Source: Acidobacteria bacterium AH-259-G07 | Lineage (GTDB): Bacteria; Acidobacteriota; UBA6911; RPQK01; JADFOI01 | Length of the DNA stretch: 5,855 nucleotides | Direction: 5' to 3' | Assembly: GCA_027717925.1 (NCBI GenBank) | Contig: JALLON010000173.1 | Location: 1-5,855 of the forward strand | In this document: positions 1-5,401 of the stretch, in pieces | Layout: each line of letters starts with the position of its first letter | How positions within the stretch are numbered: position 1 is the first letter of the stretch | Made by a program: the position numbers and the translations under genes | The notes under the pieces: model-generated | What the model saw: only the letters and a program-made list of their open reading frames with translations | Database searches by the model: none | What the model was told of the DNA's origin: nothing

Positions 1-245
1 ATCAAGTTTCGTCAACCAATTCTTGTCTCGCCCCGCCGCCTCCGCCCTGCAAATTTTAAACGGGCTGACGACGTCCAAAAAAAGAACGGAGCCTGACTGA
101 TTTCTTGAGCCAAGTTCAGCTTTGGGAAACCGACTGACATGATACCCTGTTGTGGCTGGGCAACATCCATTTCGGCTAGCGTCATACTGAAATGGAAGGA
201 TAAGAAGATGTACTCAGACCTCCATGGTAAGCTGCACACTACCCG
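1..245. other. leader region with no supported full gene
   Basis: No recognisable protein is encoded here. The first 96 bases are open in frame 1 on the plus strand, ending in TGA at 94-96. That could be the tail of a gene entering from the left, but 31 codons without a stop is not evidence by itself. A minus-strand open frame across 12-239 has no recognisable motif. I found no convincing -35/-10 pair for the gene starting at 246. The only structured element is the short open frame at 208-249, listed separately. Confidence 0.4.
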
Positions 246-249
246 ATGA
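208..249 (+). promoter_or_regulatory. possible 13-codon leader ORF translationally coupled to the SprT-like gene
   Basis: An ATG at 208 follows AAGGA (196-200) at a 7-base spacing, which is a good Shine-Dalgarno arrangement. The frame encodes MYSDLHGKLHTTR and stops at TGA 247-249, overlapping the ATG of the next gene (246-248) as ATGA. The downstream ATG has no Shine-Dalgarno of its own: the bases just before it are CACACTACCCG. This layout fits translational re-initiation at a stop/start overlap. The caveat is that any gene starting ATGA has a TGA in this frame, so the evidence rests on the upstream SD-ATG pair alone. The peptide has no recognisable homology. Confidence 0.3.
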
Positions 250-1334
250 AAAAGGCTGATGCACTGAAGGGGGAGTTGCGAAACATTTGGAACCGGAAGC
301 TCTATCTATGGTGGCGGTATTATAACGAGGAATATCTATCAGGAGCGCTCAAAGCGCCCCTGATTCGAGTGGGACATGGAGAGCACGAGCTCGGGCGCTG
401 GGACGGTACAAGGCGAACGCTAACCATTTCCGAAGCCCATATCATACAGGACCCCTGGCTTTCCGTGATGGATACATTGCGCCATGAGATGGCCCACCAG
501 TATGTGGAGGAAATCTTAAAGGTGCTGGATGAAGGTCCCCACGGATCGGCTTTTCAACAGGCGTGCAAGCGGCTGCGCTGTATCCCCCAGGCAAAGACCG
601 GACGGGACGAGTTTAGGAATACACAGGGCCCCGTTGCCGGAGACGAGAAGATTTTGCGGCGGCTGCAGAAGGTACTCTCGCTTTCCACCAGCCCCAATGA
701 GCACGAGGCTCAGGCTGCCGTTCAGAAGGCGCGGTATTTGCTGCTCAAGTACAGCATCGATCTTACGGAGTTAGACGAGGAGCGCCAGTTTGGTACGCGT
801 AGCCTCGGAAACGTCAAGGGGCGGCGGATGCCCTACGAGCTCTGGTTGGGGTCGATTTTGAACGAGTTTTTCTTCGTGGAAGTGCTCTGGGCACACAGTT
901 ATGACGCTTTGCGCGATCGGACGGGATCGGTGCTGCAGATTTTTGGTACGCCTGCCAACCTGGACATGGCCGCGTACGTCTACCACTACCTCTTGAAGCT
1001 GCTCGACCGTTTGTGGGGTGAATACAAGGCAGCCCACGAGATACGCTCCAATAAGGAGCGGCAGCGATATTTCGCAGGTGTGTTGGATGGGTTTTACCAG
1101 AAGCTCGATGAGCAGGAGAGGACACTCCAGGAGTCGTATGCGCTGGTGTGGAAAGGGGATCCCAAGTTGCAGGCGTTTTACCGGTATCTGCACCCAGGCG
1201 TGCGGACGCGATACTGGGGTGGGGTTTGCCCAACGCAGGTCTATCGGGACGGCCTCGAACAGGGCGGGCGGGTGACTATCCAGCAGCCGATTGCCGAGCC
1301 CACGACTAGCTTCGGCGTCTATCTGACGGAGTGA
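246..1334 (+). CDS. SprT-like zinc metallopeptidase domain fused to DUF2786
   Basis: The 362-residue protein begins with a SprT-like domain (about residues 12-115). This family includes bacterial SprT and eukaryotic Spartan, which cleaves DNA-protein crosslinks. The catalytic signature HEMAH lies at residues 80-84, with H80, E81 and H84, and a likely third zinc ligand is H99 in GPHGSAF. The C-terminal zinc ribbon of some SprT proteins is not evident. Residues about 133-177 match the DUF2786 pattern (ILRRLQKVLSLSTSPNEHEA followed by KARYLLLKYSIDLTEL). The remainder, to about 345, resembles the region that often follows DUF2786 (annotated DUF7168 in related proteins) and includes YRDGLEQGGRVTI near the end. 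It appears cytoplasmic, with no signal peptide or membrane segment. The ATG at 246 has no SD; a TTG at 276, in the same frame behind AAGG, is an alternative start that would remove ten residues without touching the domain. The substrate is unknown. The family assignment is strong; a role in DNA-protein repair is only inference. Confidence 0.88.
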   Translation: MKKADALKGELRNIWNRKLYLWWRYYNEEYLSGALKAPLIRVGHGEHELGRWDGTRRTLTISEAHIIQDPWLSVMDTLRHEMAHQYVEEILKVLDEGPHGSAFQQACKRLRCIPQAKTGRDEFRNTQGPVAGDEKILRRLQKVLSLSTSPNEHEAQAAVQKARYLLLKYSIDLTELDEERQFGTRSLGNVKGRRMPYELWLGSILNEFFFVEVLWAHSYDALRDRTGSVLQIFGTPANLDMAAYVYHYLLKLLDRLWGEYKAAHEIRSNKERQRYFAGVLDGFYQKLDEQERTLQESYALVWKGDPKLQAFYRYLHPGVRTRYWGGVCPTQVYRDGLEQGGRVTIQQPIAEPTTSFGVYLTE

Positions 1335-1347
1335 GGAAAGTCCCCTT

Positions 1348-1382
1348 CGTGGCGTTTCTCACAAACCTGTGAGGATTCCACG
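1348..1382 (+). terminator. hairpin just after the SprT-like gene, possible transcript end
   Basis: CGTGG (1348-1352) pairs with CCACG (1378-1382). Inside it, CTCACA (1358-1363) pairs with TGTGAG (1368-1373) around the loop AACC, extended by one G-U and one A-U pair. The stem begins 14 bases after the stop codon. No run of T follows it, so it is not a canonical intrinsic terminator; it may instead protect the 3' end of the mRNA. Confidence 0.35.
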
Positions 1383-1496
1383 TCTCGCTCGCGAACTACT
1401 CAAGGCAAGAAAAAAGATCAGCGGCAATCCATACTGACGAAAATTAATCCCGCAGCGTGGGAAATGCAAAACAAAAAAAGCTAGGTGACAACGTGA

Positions 1497-1520
1497 GGGA
1501 TAGGGGAATAGGGAATAGGG
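1497..1520 (+). repeat. short G-rich heptamer repeat (GGGAATA-type), G-quadruplex-compatible
   Basis: Four G runs (GGG 1497-1499, GGGG 1503-1506, GGG 1511-1513, GGG 1518-1520) are separated by ATA, AATA and AATA, giving imperfect tandem copies of GGGAATA. Four runs of at least three G with loops of 3-4 bases satisfy the usual sequence rule for an intramolecular G-quadruplex on the plus strand. It may equally be a short tandem repeat of the kind scattered in many bacterial genomes. Confidence 0.6.
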
Positions 1521-1563
1521 ATTTCCTTTTTCGGAGCGATTATGTTCTGGAGGGGAAAAGAGG

Positions 1564-2652
1564 TCACCTTTTCAACCTGCAAATTTTCCACATGCCTAAG
1601 GTGAGCACCGGCACGACAAATACCGCGATAAACACATATGTAAGTAGGCCATATCCTTTCGCGATCAAGTCAACCAATCCAATAGTTGAAGCAGCAAAGA
1701 TCGCTGTAACCAGGATGCCAATAGCAATGGCTGGACGTAGTGGTTTGGGCATGTGCTTGCCCTTTTCCTTATAAACCTCTGCGATCCTTTCGTTGATCGC
1801 GTGAATCATCGCAGTTCCGGTCTCAATGAAGGTACCAAATAGAACGATTTGAAAAAAATAATGAAAATACGGCGCACCAATACCCGTCAGTATATAGTTG
1901 ATGGGAACCGTCTGTTGTACGATTTCCGGATAATGACCGATGACGGCGAAAAAAAACAAAGCTCCAGGTACCATGGCGATGGGACCAGCCAACAGGCCGG
2001 CCGTCAAAGCCTCCTTGCGGTTAACAATGTGGCGAGTGCAGAAGAGTATTGCCGGAATGGCAGCGACGTTATAACCGGCATAAGTCACCCCAGCCTTAAA
2101 CCATCCGCTTCCCAAACCAGCAGCGCTCAGGTTCGTCGTAATCTGATCGCCAAAACCGGAAAAACACAAAAAAACGAAGATCGCATAGGTACCGTATAAT
2201 ACGAACGACCATCCGGCCAAGACATTTTCTATGACGGAGCTACCGTAAAAGACAAGAATTCCAATAATCAGCATCATGCTTATTGTGCCAATATCCTTAT
2301 CAATACCGAAGTTCTCCTGGACAACTGAGCCGGAAGCGGCACCAAGAACGGACAGGGCCACCGTTATGAGTAAAAAATAGGCCAGTTCGAATGCAATCCA
2401 GCCTCTGCCCAGTAGATGACTGAAAAAACTCCTGTAATCATAGCTGCGGGTGATTCGAGCAAATTCAAAACTTGCCGCCGCCACAAGGCTCCATACGAGC
2501 ATTGCGATGCCGATTCCGAGCAATCCGCCCAACGGTGTATCGGTCAGAAAGAATTCCACCAATTCACGGCCTGTCCCGTATCCTCCACCGATCACCACAG
2601 ACTGAAATACGAGACCGGGAAGAAAGTACCTTTGCAAAAGATTTGATTTCAT
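1564..2652 (-). CDS. YkvI-family multi-pass membrane protein
   Basis: The 362-residue protein is almost wholly hydrophobic, with about ten predicted membrane spans (by eye near residues 10-27, 41-63, 86-107, 122-140, 148-166, 186-204, 217-240, 260-283, 306-326 and 334-356). It matches the uncharacterised YkvI membrane protein family (COG3949) by the N-terminal GGGYGTGRELVEFF (22-35), YAGYNVAAIPAILF (191-204) and TFIETGTAMIHAINER (274-289). These proteins look like secondary transporters related to the amino acid/cation symporter superfamily, but the substrate is not known. The frame is open further upstream to 3012, overlapping the neighbouring propeller gene. The ATG at 2652 was chosen because AGGGA (2660-2664) precedes it by 7 bases and homology begins there. 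The gene lies 85 bp after the propeller gene on the same strand, so co-transcription is possible. Its base composition is lower in GC than its neighbours, which may indicate transfer. Confidence 0.88.
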   Translation of the reverse strand: MKSNLLQRYFLPGLVFQSVVIGGGYGTGRELVEFFLTDTPLGGLLGIGIAMLVWSLVAAASFEFARITRSYDYRSFFSHLLGRGWIAFELAYFLLITVALSVLGAASGSVVQENFGIDKDIGTISMMLIIGILVFYGSSVIENVLAGWSFVLYGTYAIFVFLCFSGFGDQITTNLSAAGLGSGWFKAGVTYAGYNVAAIPAILFCTRHIVNRKEALTAGLLAGPIAMVPGALFFFAVIGHYPEIVQQTVPINYILTGIGAPYFHYFFQIVLFGTFIETGTAMIHAINERIAEVYKEKGKHMPKPLRPAIAIGILVTAIFAASTIGLVDLIAKGYGLLTYVFIAVFVVPVLTLGMWKICRLKR

Positions 2653-2658
2653 CGATTT

Positions 2659-2710
2659 TTCCCTGTCTCGAATCCGTTCTCCGTTTCGCCATTCCCTGTC
2701 AATCTCCGTT
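2659..2710 (-). repeat. imperfect direct duplication in the ykvI leader
   Basis: On the minus strand, AACGGAGATTGACAGGGAA (2710-2692) is followed by a second copy (2685-2659) that starts AACGGAG and ends GACAGGGAA, with about eight extra bases in the middle. The second copy supplies the AGGGA ribosome-binding site of ykvI. It may be a duplicated leader, a pair of regulator sites, or chance. TTGACA (2702-2697) inside the first copy matches a -35 consensus, but no -10 box follows at 16-18 bases. Confidence 0.4.
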
Positions 2711-2737
2711 GGATTTGATCGACCTTCCTCGGGGTGG

Positions 2738-4003
2738 CTAGTTTTCAATCCGGTAGAGGTGGGTTTTGGTGCGGAGGTAGAAGGCTTTACCGACGATCGC
2801 GGCGGAGGCCATGAAACCATCATCGAGATGATTCTCTGCCAGGATCTTAAACTCCCATCCCGGTTGGATGGCGCTGATCTTACCTTCTTCACTGAAGAGC
2901 CAGATCTTGCCATCAGCATAGACAGGTGAAGCCGAGTAATTGCCGCCGATCCGGGCCTGCCAAACCACTTCGCCCGTCTTAGCCTCAACACAAATGGCAA
3001 TACCTGTATCATTGATCATGTGAATCAGATCGCCGATCAGCAGGATGGACGGTTTATTGGGCACCCCGCGTTTCACTTTCCACGCGATATGGGTATCGGT
3101 TATGAGGCCCTTACCACCGCCGCGGACGGCAAATAACTGGCCTCTGGCGAATCCGGTGGGGTAGAAAATCATCCCGTGACCGACCACCGGCCGTGTGCTG
3201 GCCGAGTGTTGTCCTCGCTCCTCCACGCGCCAGATTTCCCCGCCGTTCAAAGGGTTGTAAGCATAGGCAGCCTTGGCTCCCAGGCTGATCAGCTCCAACC
3301 TTCCATTGATTATGGCGACGTGGGGCGTGGAGAAGGCCTTGCGCCAGTCCCCATCGGCCAGGGGTTTCCCGTTTTCATCCAGATCCTGGAAGTCGATGGA
3401 TCGTTTCGTCCGCCACACAGTCCTACCGGTCTGCTTGTCCAATGCAATGACGAATTGATGGTCGCTGCCGTCAAAATTGATAATCAGGAGGTTTCGGTAC
3501 AAGATGGGTGAGGATCCGGCCCCGCGAAAATGATTACATTCGATGTCGCGTCGCTCCCAGAGCACTTTGAAGCTTTTGGTGTCAATGCAGGCGGTGCCGG
3601 GCGAACCAAAAGTGACATAGACTCGCCCTTCCTCGATCACCGGAGTCGGCGACGCATAAGAGTTAAACGGATGGCAGAACTGCGGCTCGGCCACGTCGAA
3701 AAGTTTCAAGTCCTTGATGATCCGACCGGTATCGCGGTCTATGCAAAGGGCGTACAGTCTGTGGCCATCCCGGGTGGCTGTCGTTACCCAGATTTGATCT
3801 CCATAGATGACTGGCGAGGACCAGCCGCGGTCGTGTATGGGCGTTTTCCAGACCACGTTCTTGGTCTCGCTCCAATGTAATGGCAAATCCCGGGCACCCG
3901 AGTGACCGTTGCCAGACAGACCGCGGAACTGCGGCCAATGGTCGGCGGCAAAGGCAAGGGAGGTGTAGAGGATGAGTAAGAGTAATGAAACTGTTCTTTG
4001 CAT
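2738..4003 (-). CDS. secreted PQQ-like (BamB-like) beta-propeller repeat protein
   Basis: The 421-residue protein starts with a clear Sec signal peptide (MQRTVSLLLLILYTSLAFA, cleavage likely after residue 19), then HWPQFRGLSGNG, typical of exported PQQ-like propellers common in Planctomycetes and Acidobacteria. Blade repeats recur through the protein, of the form SSPVIYGDQIWVTTA, SPTPVIEEGRVYVTFG, SSPILYRNLLIINF and SASPVYADGKIWLFS, with Trp-docking-like turns such as DKQTGRTVWRT and EAKTGEVVWQA; seven or eight blades are likely. No dehydrogenase catalytic residues or cytochrome CXXCH motif are present, so a binding or scaffold role in the periplasm is more likely than PQQ-dependent oxidation. 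The ATG at 4003 was preferred because the signal peptide starts there; a GTG at 4012 adds three residues and neither start has a strong SD. No promoter was recognised upstream. The function is not predictable from sequence. Confidence 0.88.
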   Translation of the reverse strand: MQRTVSLLLLILYTSLAFAADHWPQFRGLSGNGHSGARDLPLHWSETKNVVWKTPIHDRGWSSPVIYGDQIWVTTATRDGHRLYALCIDRDTGRIIKDLKLFDVAEPQFCHPFNSYASPTPVIEEGRVYVTFGSPGTACIDTKSFKVLWERRDIECNHFRGAGSSPILYRNLLIINFDGSDHQFVIALDKQTGRTVWRTKRSIDFQDLDENGKPLADGDWRKAFSTPHVAIINGRLELISLGAKAAYAYNPLNGGEIWRVEERGQHSASTRPVVGHGMIFYPTGFARGQLFAVRGGGKGLITDTHIAWKVKRGVPNKPSILLIGDLIHMINDTGIAICVEAKTGEVVWQARIGGNYSASPVYADGKIWLFSEEGKISAIQPGWEFKILAENHLDDGFMASAAIVGKAFYLRTKTHLYRIEN

Positions 4004-4036
4004 AAGGCACACCCATACCGCTCAGCGAGGAATCCC

Positions 4037-4054
4037 CGGACTTACGGACTTACG
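4037..4054. repeat. 8-bp tandem repeat CGGACTTA, 2.25 copies
   Basis: CGGACTTA occurs at 4037-4044 and 4045-4052, followed by CG. Read on the minus strand the unit is TAAGTCCG. It lies 34 bases upstream of the propeller gene start, in its probable leader. Too few copies are present to tell a functional site from slippage. Confidence 0.6.
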
Positions 4055-4098
4055 AGGGCTGCGGCAAACACGTTTGTGGTAAAAATGCGAAGGCGCTC

Positions 4099-4296
4099 AT
4101 GCCCCGGGCCCATGCCGATATCGTGGTCTTTAATCCCGAAACGATCCGGGACCTCGCCACCTACGAATTGCCGGCTCAGTACGGCCGCGGTGTGAAGTAC
4201 CTCCTGGTGTCCGGGACGATTGTGGTTGACGACGAAAAGCTGGTCGAGGGCGTGGCTTCCGGTCGCGCACTGGTCTCGGGCCGGCGGAGGAGGTAG
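4099..4296 (+). pseudogene. C-terminal remnant of N-acyl-D-amino-acid deacylase (D-aminoacylase, amidohydrolase family)
   Basis: The 65-codon frame encodes HADIVVFNPETIRDLATYE (residues 5-23), then QYGRGVKYLLVSGTIVVDD and GRALVSGRRRR at its end. In full-length D-aminoacylases the same order (ADIVVFDP, TIRDxATYE, QYxxGVxYVLVNG, GRVLR) forms the last beta-sandwich portion of a protein of roughly 500-550 residues. Nothing recognisable of the catalytic metal-dependent barrel precedes it: the upstream bases run into the propeller gene on the other strand. The fragment could not deacylate D-amino acids. An ATG at 4099 behind AAGG (4090-4093) makes a small open frame, but I read it as a deletion remnant rather than a functional short gene. 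It ends four bases before a palindromic repeat, which may have helped create the break. Confidence 0.65.
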
Positions 4297-4299
4297 GCA

Positions 4300-4332
4300 G
4301 GGTCTGACCCCTAACTTCACCCCTGACTCCTC
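4300..4332. repeat. palindromic intergenic element, copy 1 (degenerate)
   Basis: The core GGGTCTGACCC (4300-4310) is an 11-bp palindrome around a central T. Positions 4300-4320 match copy 2 (5362-5382) at 20 of 21 bases, in the same orientation. After a 7-base insertion (CCCTGAC, 4321-4327) the match resumes as TCCTC. Unlike copy 2, the left arm is not preserved. It lies 4 bases beyond the VOC stop codon and 3 bases beyond the deacylase remnant. Confidence 0.65.
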
Positions 4333-4336
4333 CCCG

Positions 4337-4810
4337 CTAGGGTTTGTGGCTCTTGGGGGAGAGCTGGACTTCAATGCCGTCCGGATCTTTGAAATAAATC
4401 CGTTGCGTCCCACCAGGCTGCCGTGGGTTCAGTCCTTCCTTCTCTAGGATGTCCTTGGCTCGCTCGACGTCATAGCCGTCCACCGCTAGGCAAAAGTGGT
4501 CCATTCCTGCTTTTTCTCGACGGAAAAGTGCCAGAAAGCCGCTGCGCAGATCAAGAAAACAGGAATTTTCGTTCTCACGCACCGCAGGCATCCCGAGCAA
4601 GCGGCCGTAAAATGCTTTGGACCGACTGAGGTCGGTGACGCGCAAGGCGACGTGGTTCACCGCGACTGCCTGAAACGGACTGCCTGCCGCAGTGGCAGAG
4701 CGCCCGCTGGCTGCCACTGTGAGCAGGGCCATGAAGCTGCCGATGACTTCTCGTCGCGACAGACGCCCTGATTCAAAAGCCTCCAGAATTTGAGTGATTG
4801 TAGCCTCCAT
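4337..4810 (-). CDS. VOC (glyoxalase/bleomycin-resistance fold) protein with Tat-type leader
   Basis: The 157-residue protein carries a short helical N-terminus, then LSRREVIGSFMALLTVAASG (17-36), a twin-arginine-like signal (R19, R20 followed by a moderately hydrophobic stretch) ending at SATAA. Residues about 50-151 form a single VOC domain: VNHVALRVTDLSRSKAFYGR (51-70), MDHFCLAVDGYDVERAKDIL (103-122) and YFKDPDGIEVQLSP (139-152). H53, H105 and E147 are in the positions of usual metal ligands; a fourth ligand is not obvious. VOC proteins include lyases, isomerases, dioxygenases and drug-binding proteins, so the reaction cannot be assigned. The ATG at 4810 was chosen over one at 4852 because AGGAG (4817-4821) lies 6 bases before it, and the longer form would overlap the DinB gene. 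It starts 25 bp after the DinB stop, so the two are probably co-transcribed. Export by Tat is inferred from sequence only. Confidence 0.87.
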   Translation of the reverse strand: MEATITQILEAFESGRLSRREVIGSFMALLTVAASGRSATAAGSPFQAVAVNHVALRVTDLSRSKAFYGRLLGMPAVRENENSCFLDLRSGFLALFRREKAGMDHFCLAVDGYDVERAKDILEKEGLNPRQPGGTQRIYFKDPDGIEVQLSPKSHKP

Positions 4811-4835
4811 GAAAGTCTCCTTTCCTTGACTGAAG

Positions 4836-5315
4836 TTAGATGTCCCATGCACCCAGCATCTTGCGAATCAGCACAATTTGGCCCAGATGGTAGACATTAT
4901 GGTCGGCAACCAACAGAGCCTCTCTGAGAATCGCTTGCCCGTCTCCGTGGGGAATGGGAGCAAACAAGTCGATGGAAGGATCGCTGACGAGATCCTTCAT
5001 GGCCTGAAGGTCTGAGCGAAAGGCCTCGATGCTGTTCTGCCAAGCAGAGTCATCAGAAGGCGCCTCACTCTCAGGCCAATAGCCACCGGGCCATTCAGGG
5101 GAAACGTGCTCAGAGTTGCGGCTGAATTCGAGAATGTCCCATTGGGCTATACGCATGTGTTCAAAAAGTTGCCAGATCGTATAGGGCAGGGCTGGCGTTT
5201 TTTGGCCGCGAATTTCACTGGACAGGTCTGTGATTGCCTGATCGAAGCTGACATGAGCACTCTTGCCGTCCAGCAAGTTTCGAAGGTAATTGCGAAGACT
5301 TTTGTCACGGTCCAT
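4836..5315 (-). CDS. DinB-family protein (four-helix bundle, putative metal-dependent)
   Basis: The 159-residue protein has the DinB/YfiT-type pattern: a histidine on helix 2 (FEHMRIAQWDI, H53) and the paired histidines near the C-terminus (ADHNVYHLGQIVLIRKML, H139 and H143). These three usually bind a divalent metal, commonly Zn or Ni. The family includes thiol-transferases that use mycothiol or bacillithiol and many uncharacterised members; the original DinB was a DNA-damage-induced gene of Bacillus and is unrelated to DNA polymerase IV. No signal peptide is present, so the protein is probably cytoplasmic. The length is normal for the family. The ATG at 5315 has GGAGG (5321-5325) at a 5-base spacing, a strong ribosome-binding site. 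VOC follows closely; the cupin-like gene lies upstream across an 86-bp gap containing the perfect palindrome, so transcription from the cupin promoter may or may not continue through. Confidence 0.88.
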   Translation of the reverse strand: MDRDKSLRNYLRNLLDGKSAHVSFDQAITDLSSEIRGQKTPALPYTIWQLFEHMRIAQWDILEFSRNSEHVSPEWPGGYWPESEAPSDDSAWQNSIEAFRSDLQAMKDLVSDPSIDLFAPIPHGDGQAILREALLVADHNVYHLGQIVLIRKMLGAWDI

Positions 5316-5350
5316 TTTGACCTCCGTTCCGTGCGCCTACCGCGCTGTCC

Positions 5351-5383
5351 AGTGAAGTGAGGGGTCTGACCCCTCACTTCACT
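5351..5383. repeat. perfect 33-bp palindrome, intergenic element copy 2
   Basis: AGTGAAGTGAGGGGTC (5351-5366) and its exact reverse complement (5368-5383) flank a single central T (5367). Pairing stops at C5350/C5384. As RNA it would form a very stable stem, but no T-tract follows on either strand, so it is not an ordinary terminator. Its core and right arm recur as copy 1. Symmetric GGGTC/GACCC elements between genes resemble REP-type sequences mobilised by REP-associated tyrosine transposases; that link is inferred, as no such transposase is in the window. Confidence 0.8.
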
Positions 5384-5401
5384 CCTCGTGCTTCGAAGCA
5401 G

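Larger units (their letters stand above)
1335..1563. other. spacer between convergent genes
   Basis: This 229-bp space separates the ends of the SprT-like gene (+) and the ykvI-like gene (-). It contains the hairpin at 1348-1382 and the G-rich heptamer run at 1497-1520. I see no supported gene; an open frame starting at 1457 is antisense to the 3' end of the membrane protein gene and has no recognisable features. No clear T-tract terminator for the minus-strand gene was found. Confidence 0.5.
4004..4336. other. gene-remnant and repeat-rich spacer
   Basis: No intact gene lies between the 5' end of the propeller gene and the 3' end of the VOC gene. The stretch holds an 8-bp tandem repeat (4037-4054), the C-terminal remnant of a D-aminoacylase-type gene (4099-4296) and a short palindromic element (4300-4332). 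This mix suggests a place where insertions and deletions have accumulated. The propeller gene must have its promoter here or be leaderless; none was recognised. Confidence 0.5.

Noticed and set aside
12..239. Minus-strand open frame of 75 codons
   Set aside because: It has no recognisable domain, no good ribosome-binding site and no neighbour on that strand.
1333..1343. GAGGAAAGTCC, which matches a conserved stretch of RNase P RNA
   Set aside because: The rest of the RNase P RNA core does not follow: neither the expected downstream pairing nor a 3' conserved block is visible in the next 230 bases before the convergent gene. It is a short chance match overlapping the SprT-like stop codon.
1457..1774. 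105-codon plus-strand frame
   Set aside because: Most of it is antisense to the 3' end of the ykvI-like gene, with no domain or ribosome-binding support.
2674..2702. TTGACA as a -35 promoter element before ykvI
   Set aside because: The sequence 16-18 bases downstream (around GAACGG) does not resemble a -10 box.
2653..3012. N-terminal extension of the ykvI-like frame by 120 residues
   Set aside because: It overlaps the well-supported propeller gene, has a composition unlike a membrane protein, and a proper SD plus family N-terminus are found at 2652.
4811..4852. Longer start for the VOC gene at 4852
   Set aside because: It would overlap the DinB stop and place extra residues ahead of the Tat-like leader; the ATG at 4810 has a strong AGGAG at the correct distance.
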